Below the pieces are notes generated by a model. That model worked only from the letters and a program-made list of their open reading frames with translations, ran no database searches and had not been told where the DNA came from. A stretch of 64,000 bases of DNA from the NCBI RefSeq assembly GCF_900100965.1, contig NZ_FMUJ01000001.1:296272-360271 (forward strand), read 5' to 3'. The position numbers were made by a program, and so were the translations under genes. Positions 11,342 to 19,789 of this stretch are shown here, piece after piece; positions within the stretch are counted from its first letter, which is position 1, and each line of letters opens with the position of its first letter. Source of the DNA: Variovorax sp. EL159 (lineage in GTDB: Bacteria > Pseudomonadota > Gammaproteobacteria > Burkholderiales > Burkholderiaceae_C).

Positions 11342-12010
11342 ATGGAAATGCTCGGAAACCGCCATCTCGGCGTCACGCAACAACAGGCCTGGGAAGCGCT
11401 CAACGACCCTGAAACGCTGAAGAAGTGCATTCCCGGCTGCGACAAGTTCGAACTGACGGGCGACAACACCTACAGCGTCGCGCTCGCGGTCAAGATCGGC
11501 CCGGTGTCGGCCAAATTCAACGGCAAGGTGATGCTGTCGGACATCGTGGCGCCCGATGGCTACAAGCTCACCTTCGAGGGGCAGGGCGGCGTGGCCGGCT
11601 TTGCCAAGGGCTCGTCGAGCGTCACGCTGAAGCCGCTGGCCGGTGCAGCCGCTCCTGCGGCCGTCGCGGCTGACGTGCAGGCCGACGCCGCCATCGCCCA
11701 TGAAGCCGGGGCCGCTTCGCCCCCGGCCGGTTGCGAGCTCGACTACACCGTGCAGGCCCAGGTCGGCGGCAAGATCGCCCAGCTCGGCCAGCGCCTGATC
11801 GACGGTGCGGCCAAGTCCACGGCCGACGACTTCTTCAAGCGCTTCGAGGCCGAGATGCAAAGCCGCTACGGCCCGCCACCCGCGCCTGCCGCAGAAGCGG
11901 CCGAGGCACCGGCGGAAAAAACCGGCGTCATGTCGGGCCTGATGAAGAAGATCGGCCTGGGCAAGAAAGACGACAAGGACGCGCCCGCCACGCCGGGCGA
12001 CGCCAGCTAG
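11342..12010 (+). CDS. coxG: SRPBCC-fold CoxG-like protein (CO dehydrogenase subunit G family)
   Basis: 222 residues; CAAGGAAG is just upstream of the ATG. Residues 1-150 form a START/SRPBCC domain with the CoxG hallmarks MEMLGNRHLGVTQQQAWEAL, LKKCIPGCDKFE and YKLTFEGQGGVAGFAKG. In Oligotropha, CoxG anchors CO dehydrogenase to the membrane. Here the C-terminus is a Pro/Ala linker followed by a short amphipathic, lysine-rich end (VMSGLMKKIGLGKKDDKD) and no clear transmembrane helix, so any membrane contact would be peripheral. Confidence 0.87.
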   Translation: MEMLGNRHLGVTQQQAWEALNDPETLKKCIPGCDKFELTGDNTYSVALAVKIGPVSAKFNGKVMLSDIVAPDGYKLTFEGQGGVAGFAKGSSSVTLKPLAGAAAPAAVAADVQADAAIAHEAGAASPPAGCELDYTVQAQVGGKIAQLGQRLIDGAAKSTADDFFKRFEAEMQSRYGPPPAPAAEAAEAPAEKTGVMSGLMKKIGLGKKDDKDAPATPGDAS

Positions 12011-12026
12011 CCGCACAGGTCGCGCC

Positions 12027-13043
12027 ATGGAAAACCTCGACGTCATGGTGCTGCGCACGCTGCGCGACTGGCGGCGCGCCGGCAAGCGTGCGCTGCTGGC
12101 CACCGTGGTGCGCACCTGGGGCTCGTCGCCGCGGCCGGTCGGCTCGATCATGGCGCTGGCCGAAGACGGCGCGGTGGTCGGCTCGGTCTCGGGCGGTTGC
12201 ATCGAAGACGACCTGATCGCGCGCTACAGCCATGCCCATGGCAAGGGCGAAGACGTGCCGCTGGGCGCGCCGCCCGCGCTCGTGAAGTACGGCATCACGG
12301 CCGACGAGGCGCACCGCTTCGGCCTGCCCTGCGGCGGCACGCTGGAGCTGCTGCTCGAATACGCGCCCGACGCCGATGCGCTCGACACGCTGGTGACGCA
12401 GCTCGAACAGGGCCGGCTCATGCGGCGCACGGTCGCGTTGGCCAGCGGGGTCGTCGAACTCGCGGAAGCGACGGCACCCGACGAACTCACGGTGAACGAC
12501 ACCGAACTGACCAACACCTTCGGCCCCGAGTACCGCATGCTGCTGATCGGTGCCGGCCAGCTCGCCGAGTACCTCGCGACCATGGCCAAGTTCAGCGGCT
12601 TTGCCGTGACGCTGTGCGACCCGCGCGCCGAGTACCGCACCGCATGGTCGTTGTCCGGCGTGCACATCACGACCGAGATGCCCGACGACGCGGTGCTGGC
12701 CTTCAAGCCCGACCGCCGCAGCTGCGTGGTCGCGCTCACGCACGACCCGAAGCTCGACGATCTGGCACTGCTCGAAGCGTTGCAGAGCGAGGCCTTCTAC
12801 GTCGGTGCCATCGGCTCGCGGCGCAATGCCGATGCACGGCGCGAGCGGATGATCGAGCACTTCGACCAGACCGACGAGTCGCTCGCACGGTTGCGCGGGC
12901 CGATCGGCATCTACATCGGCAGCAAGACGCCGCCGGAGATCGCGGTGAGCGTGATGGCCGAGATCCTGGCGGTGAAGAACGCGGTGACGCTGCCGCGCGA
13001 GGTGGAAGTGGCGCAGGCCAAGGCGCGGCTGCTGGCCGCGTGA
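12027..13043 (+). CDS. XdhC/CoxI-family molybdenum cofactor sulfuration chaperone
   Basis: 338 residues. The N-terminal XdhC_CoxI domain shows WGSSPRPVGSIMAL and GSVSGGCIEDDLI. The C-terminal Rossmann domain shows MLLIGAGQLAEYLATMAKFS and a later FYVGAIGSRRNADARRERM. XdhC binds the molybdenum cofactor and protects it while its terminal oxo ligand is replaced by sulfur, then hands it to the hydroxylase. The gene closes the operon; the stop is 22 bases from the convergent mrpG stop. A CoxF-type label is equally possible, because the two names are used for related proteins. Confidence 0.88.
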   Translation: MENLDVMVLRTLRDWRRAGKRALLATVVRTWGSSPRPVGSIMALAEDGAVVGSVSGGCIEDDLIARYSHAHGKGEDVPLGAPPALVKYGITADEAHRFGLPCGGTLELLLEYAPDADALDTLVTQLEQGRLMRRTVALASGVVELAEATAPDELTVNDTELTNTFGPEYRMLLIGAGQLAEYLATMAKFSGFAVTLCDPRAEYRTAWSLSGVHITTEMPDDAVLAFKPDRRSCVVALTHDPKLDDLALLEALQSEAFYVGAIGSRRNADARRERMIEHFDQTDESLARLRGPIGIYIGSKTPPEIAVSVMAEILAVKNAVTLPREVEVAQAKARLLAA

Positions 13044-13065
13044 TTTCGCGGCAGCCTTCTTTCGG

Positions 13066-13449
13066 TCAGCCCTCGTAGGGCGGGATCGGGCCCTGGTCCG
13101 AAGGCGAGGGCGGCGGCACGTCGCTGTTCTTCTGCCGTTCGCGGAACAAGGCGGCGCGCATCAGGAAGATGGTGGTGACCGGCGTGGTGAGCGCCACGAA
13201 CAGCACGATCAGCACCCCGTGCAGCGAGAGGCTGTGGCCCTGCGCCGAGAAGTACACGATGGTGGCGACCGTCATCGACCACACGCCTCCGGTGGCCCCC
13301 AGCGTGGGCGCATGGATGCGGCTGAAGAAGGTCGGCAGCCGCACAAGGCCGAAGGAGCCGATGGCGGCGAACGCCGCCCCCAGCACCGCGAAGACGGCGG
13401 TGACGATCTGGGCCCACAGCGGCAGCGGGCCCGCGATGAAGTCGTTCAT
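13066..13449 (-). CDS. mrpG: Na+/H+ antiporter subunit G (MrpG/PhaG)
   Basis: 127 residues with three hydrophobic segments and the MnhG/PhaG signature FGLVRLPTFFSRIHAPTLGA. It is the last gene of the six-gene Mrp operon, and the only one not overlapping its neighbour: about 60 bases separate it from mrpF, including a small perfect hairpin (TCGCACC / GGTGCGA at 13467-13482). Mrp complexes exchange Na+ or K+ for H+ across the inner membrane and resemble part of respiratory complex I. The C-terminus is a proline- and aspartate-rich cytoplasmic tail. Confidence 0.9.
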   Translation of the reverse strand: MNDFIAGPLPLWAQIVTAVFAVLGAAFAAIGSFGLVRLPTFFSRIHAPTLGATGGVWSMTVATIVYFSAQGHSLSLHGVLIVLFVALTTPVTTIFLMRAALFRERQKNSDVPPPSPSDQGPIPPYEG

Positions 13450-13510
13450 CGGAATACCTCCGTGCTTCGCACCGCGGTGCGAGCCCGCATGGGGCGGCCT
13501 GGCGCGGCGC

Positions 13511-13789
13511 TCATTCGATCACCTCCCCGCGCAGCAGGAACTTGGCCATGGCCGTCGAGCTCACGAAGCCGAACAGCGCGATCAGCATGGCGGCGGCAAA
13601 GTACACGTCGCTCGCGTAGACGATGCCCAGCACCAGCATCATCAGCATGCCGTTGATGTAGAGGCAGTCCAGCGCCATCACGCGGTCTTGCGCCGAGGGG
13701 CCGATCAACAGGCGCGCGACGGCGCAGAGCATGGCCACCGCCAGCAGGAACAGCGCGAACTTGAGCGACCAGAAAAGGATGGGCGTCAT
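13511..13789 (-). CDS. mrpF: Na+/H+ antiporter subunit F (MrpF/PhaF)
   Basis: 92 residues from the ATG at 13789; the open frame extends further upstream only as an overlap of mrpE. Three hydrophobic helices with RLLIGPSAQDRVMALDCLY and MLIALFGFVSSTAMAKFLLRGE identify the MrpF/PhaF family. Its start overlaps the last bases of mrpE (stop at 13786), so the two are translationally coupled. It is part of the cation/proton antiporter complex. Confidence 0.9.
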   Translation of the reverse strand: MTPILFWSLKFALFLLAVAMLCAVARLLIGPSAQDRVMALDCLYINGMLMMLVLGIVYASDVYFAAAMLIALFGFVSSTAMAKFLLRGEVIE

Positions 13790-14277
13790 GATTCGAAGAT
13801 CTCCATCAGCGGACGTTCGTAGCGGGTCTTGATCTGCGCGATGAAGGCCGCCTCGTCCTCGAGGTCGAACACGTGGATCAGCAGGGTGCTGCGGTCGAAG
13901 GCCAGCTCGCCCCAGGCGGTGCCGGGCGTGAGGCACATGATCATCGCGAGCACCGCGAGCCCGTTGGGGTCGCGCATGTCGAGCGGTATGCGCACGAAGC
14001 TCGCCTGGATGCGTTCGCTGCGGCGCGTGAGCAGCGCGCGCGCCACCGCGAACACCGACGCCGACATGTCGTAGAGCACGACGGCCGCCAGCCGCAGCGC
14101 TACGCCGGGGCGGCGCATGCGCACCGTGGCGGGCCGCAGGCTCTGGGTCAGCAGCGGCACGGCGATGGCGAGCAGCACGCCCGTCAGCAGCGTGCTCGCC
14201 TCGAGCGACTGGTTGAGCAGCAGCCAGATGACGAGCAGCGCCAGGGACAGGGGCGGAGAGGGGATCAGGCGTCTCAT
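13786..14277 (-). CDS. mrpE: Na+/H+ antiporter subunit E (MrpE/PhaE)
   Basis: 163 residues from the ATG at 14277, which overlaps the mrpD stop as ATGA. An in-frame extension upstream is only a shadow of mrpD. Two N-terminal hydrophobic stretches (LALLVIWLLLNQSLEASTLL and the following LLAIAVPLL) and a conserved middle with CLTPGTAWGELAFDRSTLLI define the MNHE family. The C-terminal cytoplasmic domain ends KTRYERPLMEIFES. It is part of the six-subunit antiporter. Confidence 0.9.
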   Translation of the reverse strand: MRRLIPSPPLSLALLVIWLLLNQSLEASTLLTGVLLAIAVPLLTQSLRPATVRMRRPGVALRLAAVVLYDMSASVFAVARALLTRRSERIQASFVRIPLDMRDPNGLAVLAMIMCLTPGTAWGELAFDRSTLLIHVFDLEDEAAFIAQIKTRYERPLMEIFES

Positions 14278-16004
14278 GGCGTGCCGCCCTTTCCTTCGGT
14301 CTTGTCGTCGGTCTTGGCCGCAGGCGCAGGGTTGGGCACCTGCCGCGCCTCCATCACTGCCGCACGGTAGGCTGTGGGCGTGCGCAGGCCCTCTGCCGTG
14401 GCCATCGCGTGGCGCAGCACCGGTTCGGCCCAGACGGTGAGCGCGATGCAGGCGACGATCAGCCCGGCCACCGGCAGCACCTCGAGCGCGGGCAGTGAAG
14501 GGAGGTTGCCATGCGGCTGGGTCCAGAAATGCCGGATGCCGGTGCGGGTCAGTGCGATCAAGGCGAGGAAGCCGGAAGCGATCAGCAGCACCAGGAAGGT
14601 CCAGCCGGCCGCGCCGATCGCGCCGCTGCCGCCCATCAGGCCCGAGAGCATTGCGAACTTGCCGACGAAGCCCGACAGCGGCGGCAGGCCGGTCAGCAGC
14701 AGCGTGCAGATCATGAAGCTCAGGCCGAGGAATGCGACGCCGGCCGGGATCGCACGGCCGTAGAGCGCCTGTGCATCGTCGTCGAGGTTCACGTCGCTCA
14801 GCGCGCTCAGGTCCTCGGCCAGGAAGGGCGCGTTGCCCGCGGCCTCGTGCGGCGCCACGCTGATGCCGGCGTTGCGCCAGCGCTCGATCATGTCGATCAG
14901 CAGGAAGAAGGCGCTCACCGCAAGGGTGGAGCTCAGCATGTAGAAGAGCGCGCCCGCCCACACGGCCGGCTGCCCCAGCCCCACCGCGGCGAGCAGCGTG
15001 CCGGCCGAGATCAGCACGCTGAAGCCCGCGAGGTTGGACAGCCGCTGCGTGCCGACGATGCCCATGGCCGCCACGAACAGCGTGGCGATGCCCGCGCCGA
15101 CCAGCACCGGCTGGCCGAAGGCGGCCGACGCGCCGGTGTCGGGTGCGAAGAGCACCGTCCACAGTCGCAGCACGGTGTAGACGCCGAGCTTGGTGAGCAG
15201 CGCGAACACCGCGCCGACCGGCGAGACCGCCGAGCTGTAGGCCGGCACCAGCCAGAAGTTGAGCGGCCATGCGCCCGCCTTGGCGAAGAAGGCGGTGAAG
15301 AGAATCGCCGTGGCCGCGTGCACCAGGCCACGGTCGCCCGGCGCAAGCTCGGCGATGCGCATGCCCAGGTCGGCCATGTTGAGCGTGCCGGTCACGCCGT
15401 ACAGGATGGCCGCGCCGATCAGGAACAGCGAGGAGGCCGCGAGGTTGATCGCGATGTAGTGCAGCCCTGCCTGCACGCGCAGCCGGCCCGAGCCGTGCAG
15501 CAGCAGGCCGTAGGAGGCCGCGAGCATCACCTCGAAGAACACGAACAGGTTGAACAGGTCACCTGTGAGGAAGGCGCCGTTCAGGCCCATGAGCTGCAGC
15601 TGCAGCAGCGGGTGGAAATGCACGCCCGCGCGGTCCCAGCGCGAGGTGGAGTAGATCGATGCGGCAAAGGCGATCACGCCGGTGAGCGCCACCATCATGG
15701 TCGAGAGCCGGTCGGCCACCAGCACGATGCCGAAGGGCGCGCGCCAGTTGCCCGGCAGGTAGACGCCGATGGAGCCGGGGCCACCGCCGGTGTCGGGCGC
15801 GTTCACCCAGCGCAGCAGCGCCAGTGCGGCCAGCAGGCCGACGAGGCCCGAGACCACGCTCAGGGCCGACTTGGCGCGCCGGCGGTTCTCGCCCAGCAGC
15901 AGCATGAGCGCGGCCGTGAGCATGGGCACGAGGATCGGCACCGCCACGAGATGCGGCATGCTGAACTCGAGCAGCTGGTCGAGCAGGTGGAAGATTTCTT
16001 TCAC
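14274..16004 (-). CDS. mrpD: Na+/H+ antiporter subunit D (MrpD/PhaD)
   Basis: 576 residues with about 14 hydrophobic helices. It belongs to the proton-conducting antiporter family shared with NuoM/NuoN; the conserved stretches LQLMGLNGAFLTGDLFNLFV and FFAKAGAWPLNFWLVPAYSS carry the key lysine of the channel. It is somewhat longer than the roughly 500 residues of many MrpD proteins because of a hydrophilic loop (about 380-410) and a C-terminal Thr/Lys-rich tail. It overlaps mrpC upstream and mrpE downstream by ATGA junctions. Confidence 0.92.
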   Translation of the reverse strand: MKEIFHLLDQLLEFSMPHLVAVPILVPMLTAALMLLLGENRRRAKSALSVVSGLVGLLAALALLRWVNAPDTGGGPGSIGVYLPGNWRAPFGIVLVADRLSTMMVALTGVIAFAASIYSTSRWDRAGVHFHPLLQLQLMGLNGAFLTGDLFNLFVFFEVMLAASYGLLLHGSGRLRVQAGLHYIAINLAASSLFLIGAAILYGVTGTLNMADLGMRIAELAPGDRGLVHAATAILFTAFFAKAGAWPLNFWLVPAYSSAVSPVGAVFALLTKLGVYTVLRLWTVLFAPDTGASAAFGQPVLVGAGIATLFVAAMGIVGTQRLSNLAGFSVLISAGTLLAAVGLGQPAVWAGALFYMLSSTLAVSAFFLLIDMIERWRNAGISVAPHEAAGNAPFLAEDLSALSDVNLDDDAQALYGRAIPAGVAFLGLSFMICTLLLTGLPPLSGFVGKFAMLSGLMGGSGAIGAAGWTFLVLLIASGFLALIALTRTGIRHFWTQPHGNLPSLPALEVLPVAGLIVACIALTVWAEPVLRHAMATAEGLRTPTAYRAAVMEARQVPNPAPAAKTDDKTEGKGGTP

Positions 16005-16351
16005 TCCGCCTCCTGCCGTTCTTCACCGTCCACGTGGTCGGTGCCGGTGAGGCCGCGCGAGGCGAGCATCACGACGAGGAAGAGCGCCGTCATCGCGAAG
16101 CCGATCACGATGGCGGTGAGCACCAGTGCCTGCGGCATCGGGTCGGCCGTGTTGGCCAGCGTGGCGGTCAGCCCCTTGATGAGCACCGGCTCGCTGTCGA
16201 CCTTGAGCCGCCCCATGCTGAAGATGAAGAGATTGACCGCGTAGGAGATCAGCGTCAGGCCCATGATGACCTGGAAGGTGCGCGGGCGCAGCAGCATGTA
16301 GACGCCGGAGCCGGTGAGCACGCCGATGGCGAGTGCGAGCACGATTTCCAT
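16001..16351 (-). CDS. mrpC: Na+/H+ antiporter subunit C (MrpC/PhaC, NuoK-like)
   Basis: 116 residues with three hydrophobic helices, related to NuoK. LTGSGVYMLLRPRTFQVIMG and LISYAVNLFIFSMG are typical. The start overlaps the end of mrpA and the stop overlaps mrpD, so mrpA, C, D and E form one coupled translation unit. The C-terminus (VDGEERQEAE) is a short acidic tail. Confidence 0.92.
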   Translation of the reverse strand: MEIVLALAIGVLTGSGVYMLLRPRTFQVIMGLTLISYAVNLFIFSMGRLKVDSEPVLIKGLTATLANTADPMPQALVLTAIVIGFAMTALFLVVMLASRGLTGTDHVDGEERQEAE

Positions 16352-19290
16352 CAGCGGGTTCCTCCCTCTGCGGCGGCGGCTTCGGCTTCTTTTTCGGCCT
16401 GCTCGTCGGCCCAGCGGTGGCTACGGATCGACTGGTGAGCCAGCGCGGTCAGGATCAGCATGGTGGCGCCGAGCACCAGCGCGAACACGCCGATGTCGAA
16501 GAAGAGGGCGCTGGGCACGTGCACGTCGCCCAGCAATGGCAGGTGCAGGTGCGCGGTGTGCGTGGTGAGGAACGGGTAGCCGAAGAACACCGCCCCGCCA
16601 CCGGTGGCCAGCGCCAGCAGCAGGCCGATGGCGATCCAGCGGCGCGGGTAGATGCGAAGGTGCTCTTCCACCCATTCGGTGCCCGACACGATGAACTGCA
16701 GCACCAGCGCGACCGACATCACCAGCCCCGCGACGAAGCCGCCGCCCGGCGCGTTGTGGCCGCGCATGAAGAAGTAGACCGACACCAGCACCGAGATCGG
16801 CAGCAGCAGCCGCACCAGCACGGCCGGCACCATCAGGTAGCCGACGGCCGTGTCCTTGGCGCGGCGCGGGTTCAGCAGGTCGCTGCTGCCGTCGTCGGCC
16901 TGCAGCCGCTGCTGGATCGGCAGCGCCATCGATTCGATGGCGGGGCGGAAGCGCCGCAGCAGCGCATACACCGTGAGCGCCACGATGCCCAGCACGGTGA
17001 TCTCGCCGAAGGTGTCGAAGCCGCGGAAGTCGACCAGCATCACGTTGACCACGTTGGTGCCGCCGCCCTCGGTGAGCGCGCGCTCGAGGAAGAACGGCGA
17101 GATGCTTTGCGGGAAGGTGCGCGTCATCATGGCCCAGGCCAGTGCGGCCATGCCGCTGCCTGCGATGGCGGCGATCAGCAGGTCGCGGCCGCGGCGGCCC
17201 CAGGGCTTGAGCCGTGCGCGAGCGGGTTGCACCACGTCCTTGCTGCGCATCGGCAGCCAGCGCAGGCCCAGCAGGATCAGCACGGTGGTCACGGCCTCGA
17301 CCACCAGTTGGGTCAGCGCGAGGTCGGGGGCCGAGAACCAGATGTAGGTGACGCACGAGACCAGGCCCGCGGCCGCCGCCAGCATCAGCGCCGCCAGCCG
17401 ATGGAACTTGGCCTGCCACGCGGCCGCCACCGCGCAGGTGCCGCCGATGAGCCAGGTCATGGCGAACATCGGCGAGAAGGGCAGCAGCTCGCGCGTGCCG
17501 GGCGCGGCGGGCGTGAGCCACAGGGAAGCGGTCGCGCCCGCGATGGCCACCACCACCAGCAGCAGCAACTGCCACTGCATGCGCTTGGTGCCGAAGAGGC
17601 GGCGGCTGCGGCGGCCGGCCTCGCTCAGCAGCGCAATGAGGTGCTCGAAGATCACCTGGCCGTCGAAGCGGTGCAGCAGCGGCGTGTTCTCGAGGCCGCC
17701 CGCCGCGCGCCGGCGGCGCTGCAGCAGGTACAGCGCGGCGCCGCCCGCCAGCGCCACGAAGCTCATCAGGAGCGGCAGGTTGAAGCCGTGCCACACGGCC
17801 AGGCTGTAGTCGGGCAGCGTGCCGCCGACCACCGGCGTGGCAGCGGCCGCCAGCATCGGGCCGACGGACCAGGCCGGCGCCACGCCCACCACCAGGCACA
17901 GCAGCACCAGCAGCTCGACCGGCACGCGCATCCAGTGTGGCGGCTCGTGCGGGTGCTTGGGCACGTCGTCGCCACAGGGCGGGCCGAAGAACACGTCGAA
18001 CACGAAGCGCGCCGAATACGCCACGCTGAAGATGCCCGCGAGGGTGGCGATGACGGGCAGGCTGAAATCGACCCAGGGCGTGGCCTGGATGAAGACCGTT
18101 TCGGCGAAGAACATTTCCTTCGAGAGAAAGCCGTTGAGCAAGGGCACGCCGGCCATCGAGGCGCTGGCGATGATGGCCAGCGTGCCCGTGATTGGCATGA
18201 GCCGCATCAGGCCGCTGAGCTTGCGGATGTCGCGCGTGCCGGTCTCGTGGTCGATGATGCCGGCCGCCATGAAGAGCGACGCCTTGAAGGTCGCGTGGTT
18301 CATCACGTGGAAGACCGCCGCCACCGCCGCCAGCGGGCTGTTCAGGCCCAGCAGCAGCGTGATGAGCCCGAGGTGCGAGATGGTCGAGTAGGCCAGCAGC
18401 GCTTTCAGGTCGCGCTGGAACATCGCGGCAAAGCCGCCGAGCAGCAGCGTGATCGCGCCGGCGCCGCCGACCATCCAGAACCACTGCTCGGTGCCCGACA
18501 GCACGGGCCACAGCCGCGCCATGAGGAACACGCCGAGCTTGACCATGGTGGCCGAGTGCAGGTAGGCCGACACCGGCGTGGGCGCGGCCATGGCGCGCGG
18601 CAGCCAGAAGTGGAACGGGAACTGCGCGCTCTTGGTGAAGGCGCCGAGCAGCACCAGCACCAGCGCGACCGGGTACAGCGCATGCGCGCGGATCAGGTCG
18701 CCCGAGGCCAGCACCACGTCGAGGTCGTAGCTGCCGACGATGCGGCCCAGCACCAGCACGCCGGCCAGCAGGCAGAGCCCGCCCGCACCGGTGACGGTGA
18801 GCGCCATGCGCGCCCCGCGCCGCGCGTCGCGCCGGTGGTGCCAGTAGCCGATCAGCAAGAAGGAGAACAGGCTGGTGAGCTCCCAGAACAGCACCATCTG
18901 GATGAGGTTGCCCGAGAGCACCACGCCCATCATCGCGCCCATGAACGCGAGGAAGAACGAGAAGAAGCGCGGCACCGGGTCGGAGGCCGACATGTAGTAG
19001 CGCGCATAGAGCACCACCAGCGCGCCGATGCCCAGCACCAGCATGCAGAACAGCCATGCAAAGCCGTCCATGCGGAACACGAGGTTCAGGCCGAGGGCCG
19101 GCAGCCATTCGATCTCTTGCCGCAGCACCTTGCCGTGGGCGATCTGCGGAAAGAACCATGCGGCCTGGATGGCGCAGCCGAGTGCGACGAGCCCCGCGAG
19201 GGTCGACTCCCTGTTGCGCGCGTTGGACGGCATCAACGCGGCCAGCACGCTGGCAATGAAGGGGAGGGCGACGAGAAAGACCAGGGGCAT
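16351..19290 (-). CDS. mrpA: Na+/H+ antiporter fused subunit A/B (MrpA-MrpB, PhaAB)
   Basis: 979 residues. The first 500 or so match the NuoL-like proton channel (LVVLYARYYMSASDPVPRFF, KSAQFPFHFWLPRAMAAPTP, HSATMVKLGVFLMARL). A middle region matches the MrpA C-terminal part. The last 150 residues carry an MrpB (MnhB) domain, including YFFMRGHNAPGGGFVAGLVM. Group 2 Mrp systems have exactly this A-B fusion and six genes, as seen here. It is the first gene of the operon. Its promoter should lie in the 78 bases between its start and the crcB stop, unless it is read through from upstream. Confidence 0.93.
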   Translation of the reverse strand: MPLVFLVALPFIASVLAALMPSNARNRESTLAGLVALGCAIQAAWFFPQIAHGKVLRQEIEWLPALGLNLVFRMDGFAWLFCMLVLGIGALVVLYARYYMSASDPVPRFFSFFLAFMGAMMGVVLSGNLIQMVLFWELTSLFSFLLIGYWHHRRDARRGARMALTVTGAGGLCLLAGVLVLGRIVGSYDLDVVLASGDLIRAHALYPVALVLVLLGAFTKSAQFPFHFWLPRAMAAPTPVSAYLHSATMVKLGVFLMARLWPVLSGTEQWFWMVGGAGAITLLLGGFAAMFQRDLKALLAYSTISHLGLITLLLGLNSPLAAVAAVFHVMNHATFKASLFMAAGIIDHETGTRDIRKLSGLMRLMPITGTLAIIASASMAGVPLLNGFLSKEMFFAETVFIQATPWVDFSLPVIATLAGIFSVAYSARFVFDVFFGPPCGDDVPKHPHEPPHWMRVPVELLVLLCLVVGVAPAWSVGPMLAAAATPVVGGTLPDYSLAVWHGFNLPLLMSFVALAGGAALYLLQRRRRAAGGLENTPLLHRFDGQVIFEHLIALLSEAGRRSRRLFGTKRMQWQLLLLVVVAIAGATASLWLTPAAPGTRELLPFSPMFAMTWLIGGTCAVAAAWQAKFHRLAALMLAAAAGLVSCVTYIWFSAPDLALTQLVVEAVTTVLILLGLRWLPMRSKDVVQPARARLKPWGRRGRDLLIAAIAGSGMAALAWAMMTRTFPQSISPFFLERALTEGGGTNVVNVMLVDFRGFDTFGEITVLGIVALTVYALLRRFRPAIESMALPIQQRLQADDGSSDLLNPRRAKDTAVGYLMVPAVLVRLLLPISVLVSVYFFMRGHNAPGGGFVAGLVMSVALVLQFIVSGTEWVEEHLRIYPRRWIAIGLLLALATGGGAVFFGYPFLTTHTAHLHLPLLGDVHVPSALFFDIGVFALVLGATMLILTALAHQSIRSHRWADEQAEKEAEAAAAEGGTR

Positions 19291-19368
19291 TGTGGTTAAT
19301 TCTATCGATCGACCCTGATATGCCTTCTATCTATAACCGCAGGACATCAGGCGGTTTTCATGAAGCGG

Positions 19369-19746
19369 TCAACCCGAGAAGGCCTGCACGGTGCGCAGGC
19401 CCAGCCAGGTCATGCAGAGCGAGCCGCCCAGGTGCAGCGCGATCGTGCCCAGCGCCAGCCCGAAGCGGCCGCCGACGAGCATGCCGACCACCTCCGCCGA
19501 GAAACTGGAGAAGGTGGTGAGCGTGCCCAGGAAGCCCGTGATGACCATGAGCCGCCACGCAGGGTTGATGTCAGGCAGGCCGCTGAAGAAGCCGATGGCC
19601 ACCCCGATCAGGTAGCCGCCGATCAGGTTGACCGCGAGCGTGCCCCAGGGGATGACGCTGCCCGGGTTGAGCCAGAGCGCGAAACCCCAGCGCAGGAGGG
19701 CGCCGACGCAGGCGGCGAGGCAGATGACGAGGGCGTTCAGCAGCAT
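19369..19746 (-). CDS. crcB: Fluoride channel CrcB/Fluc
   Basis: 125 residues with four hydrophobic helices. The Fluc family landmarks are [27 protein letters not shown] (the pore asparagine is residue 40) and [13 protein letters not shown], with the conserved Thr-Phe-Ser stretch near 78-83. Fluc is a dual-topology dimer that lets fluoride leave the cell. The gene sits between the TRAP transporter and the Mrp operon on the same strand. Only 43 bases separate it from dctM, and there is no room for a fluoride riboswitch. Confidence 0.93.
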   Translation of the reverse strand: MLLNALVICLAACVGALLRWGFALWLNPGSVIPWGTLAVNLIGGYLIGVAIGFFSGLPDINPAWRLMVITGFLGTLTTFSSFSAEVVGMLVGGRFGLALGTIALHLGGSLCMTWLGLRTVQAFSG

Positions 19747-19789
19747 GGGACGCGATTATCCGCAAGCGGCCCGATGAAGCCCGCCGGGC

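Noticed and set aside
16333..19299. A 988-codon plus-strand frame across mrpA
   Set aside because: Antisense shadow of a clear MrpA/B gene; composition is His/Gln/Arg-rich without motifs.
19335..19356. Terminator between crcB and mrpA (AACCGC / GCGGTT)
   Set aside because: The T run follows on the plus strand, where no gene ends, and the stem is only 6 bp with a 10-base loop.
19747..19789. A fluoride riboswitch in front of crcB
   Set aside because: Only 43 bases separate crcB from dctM, with no crcB-motif pseudoknot elements visible.
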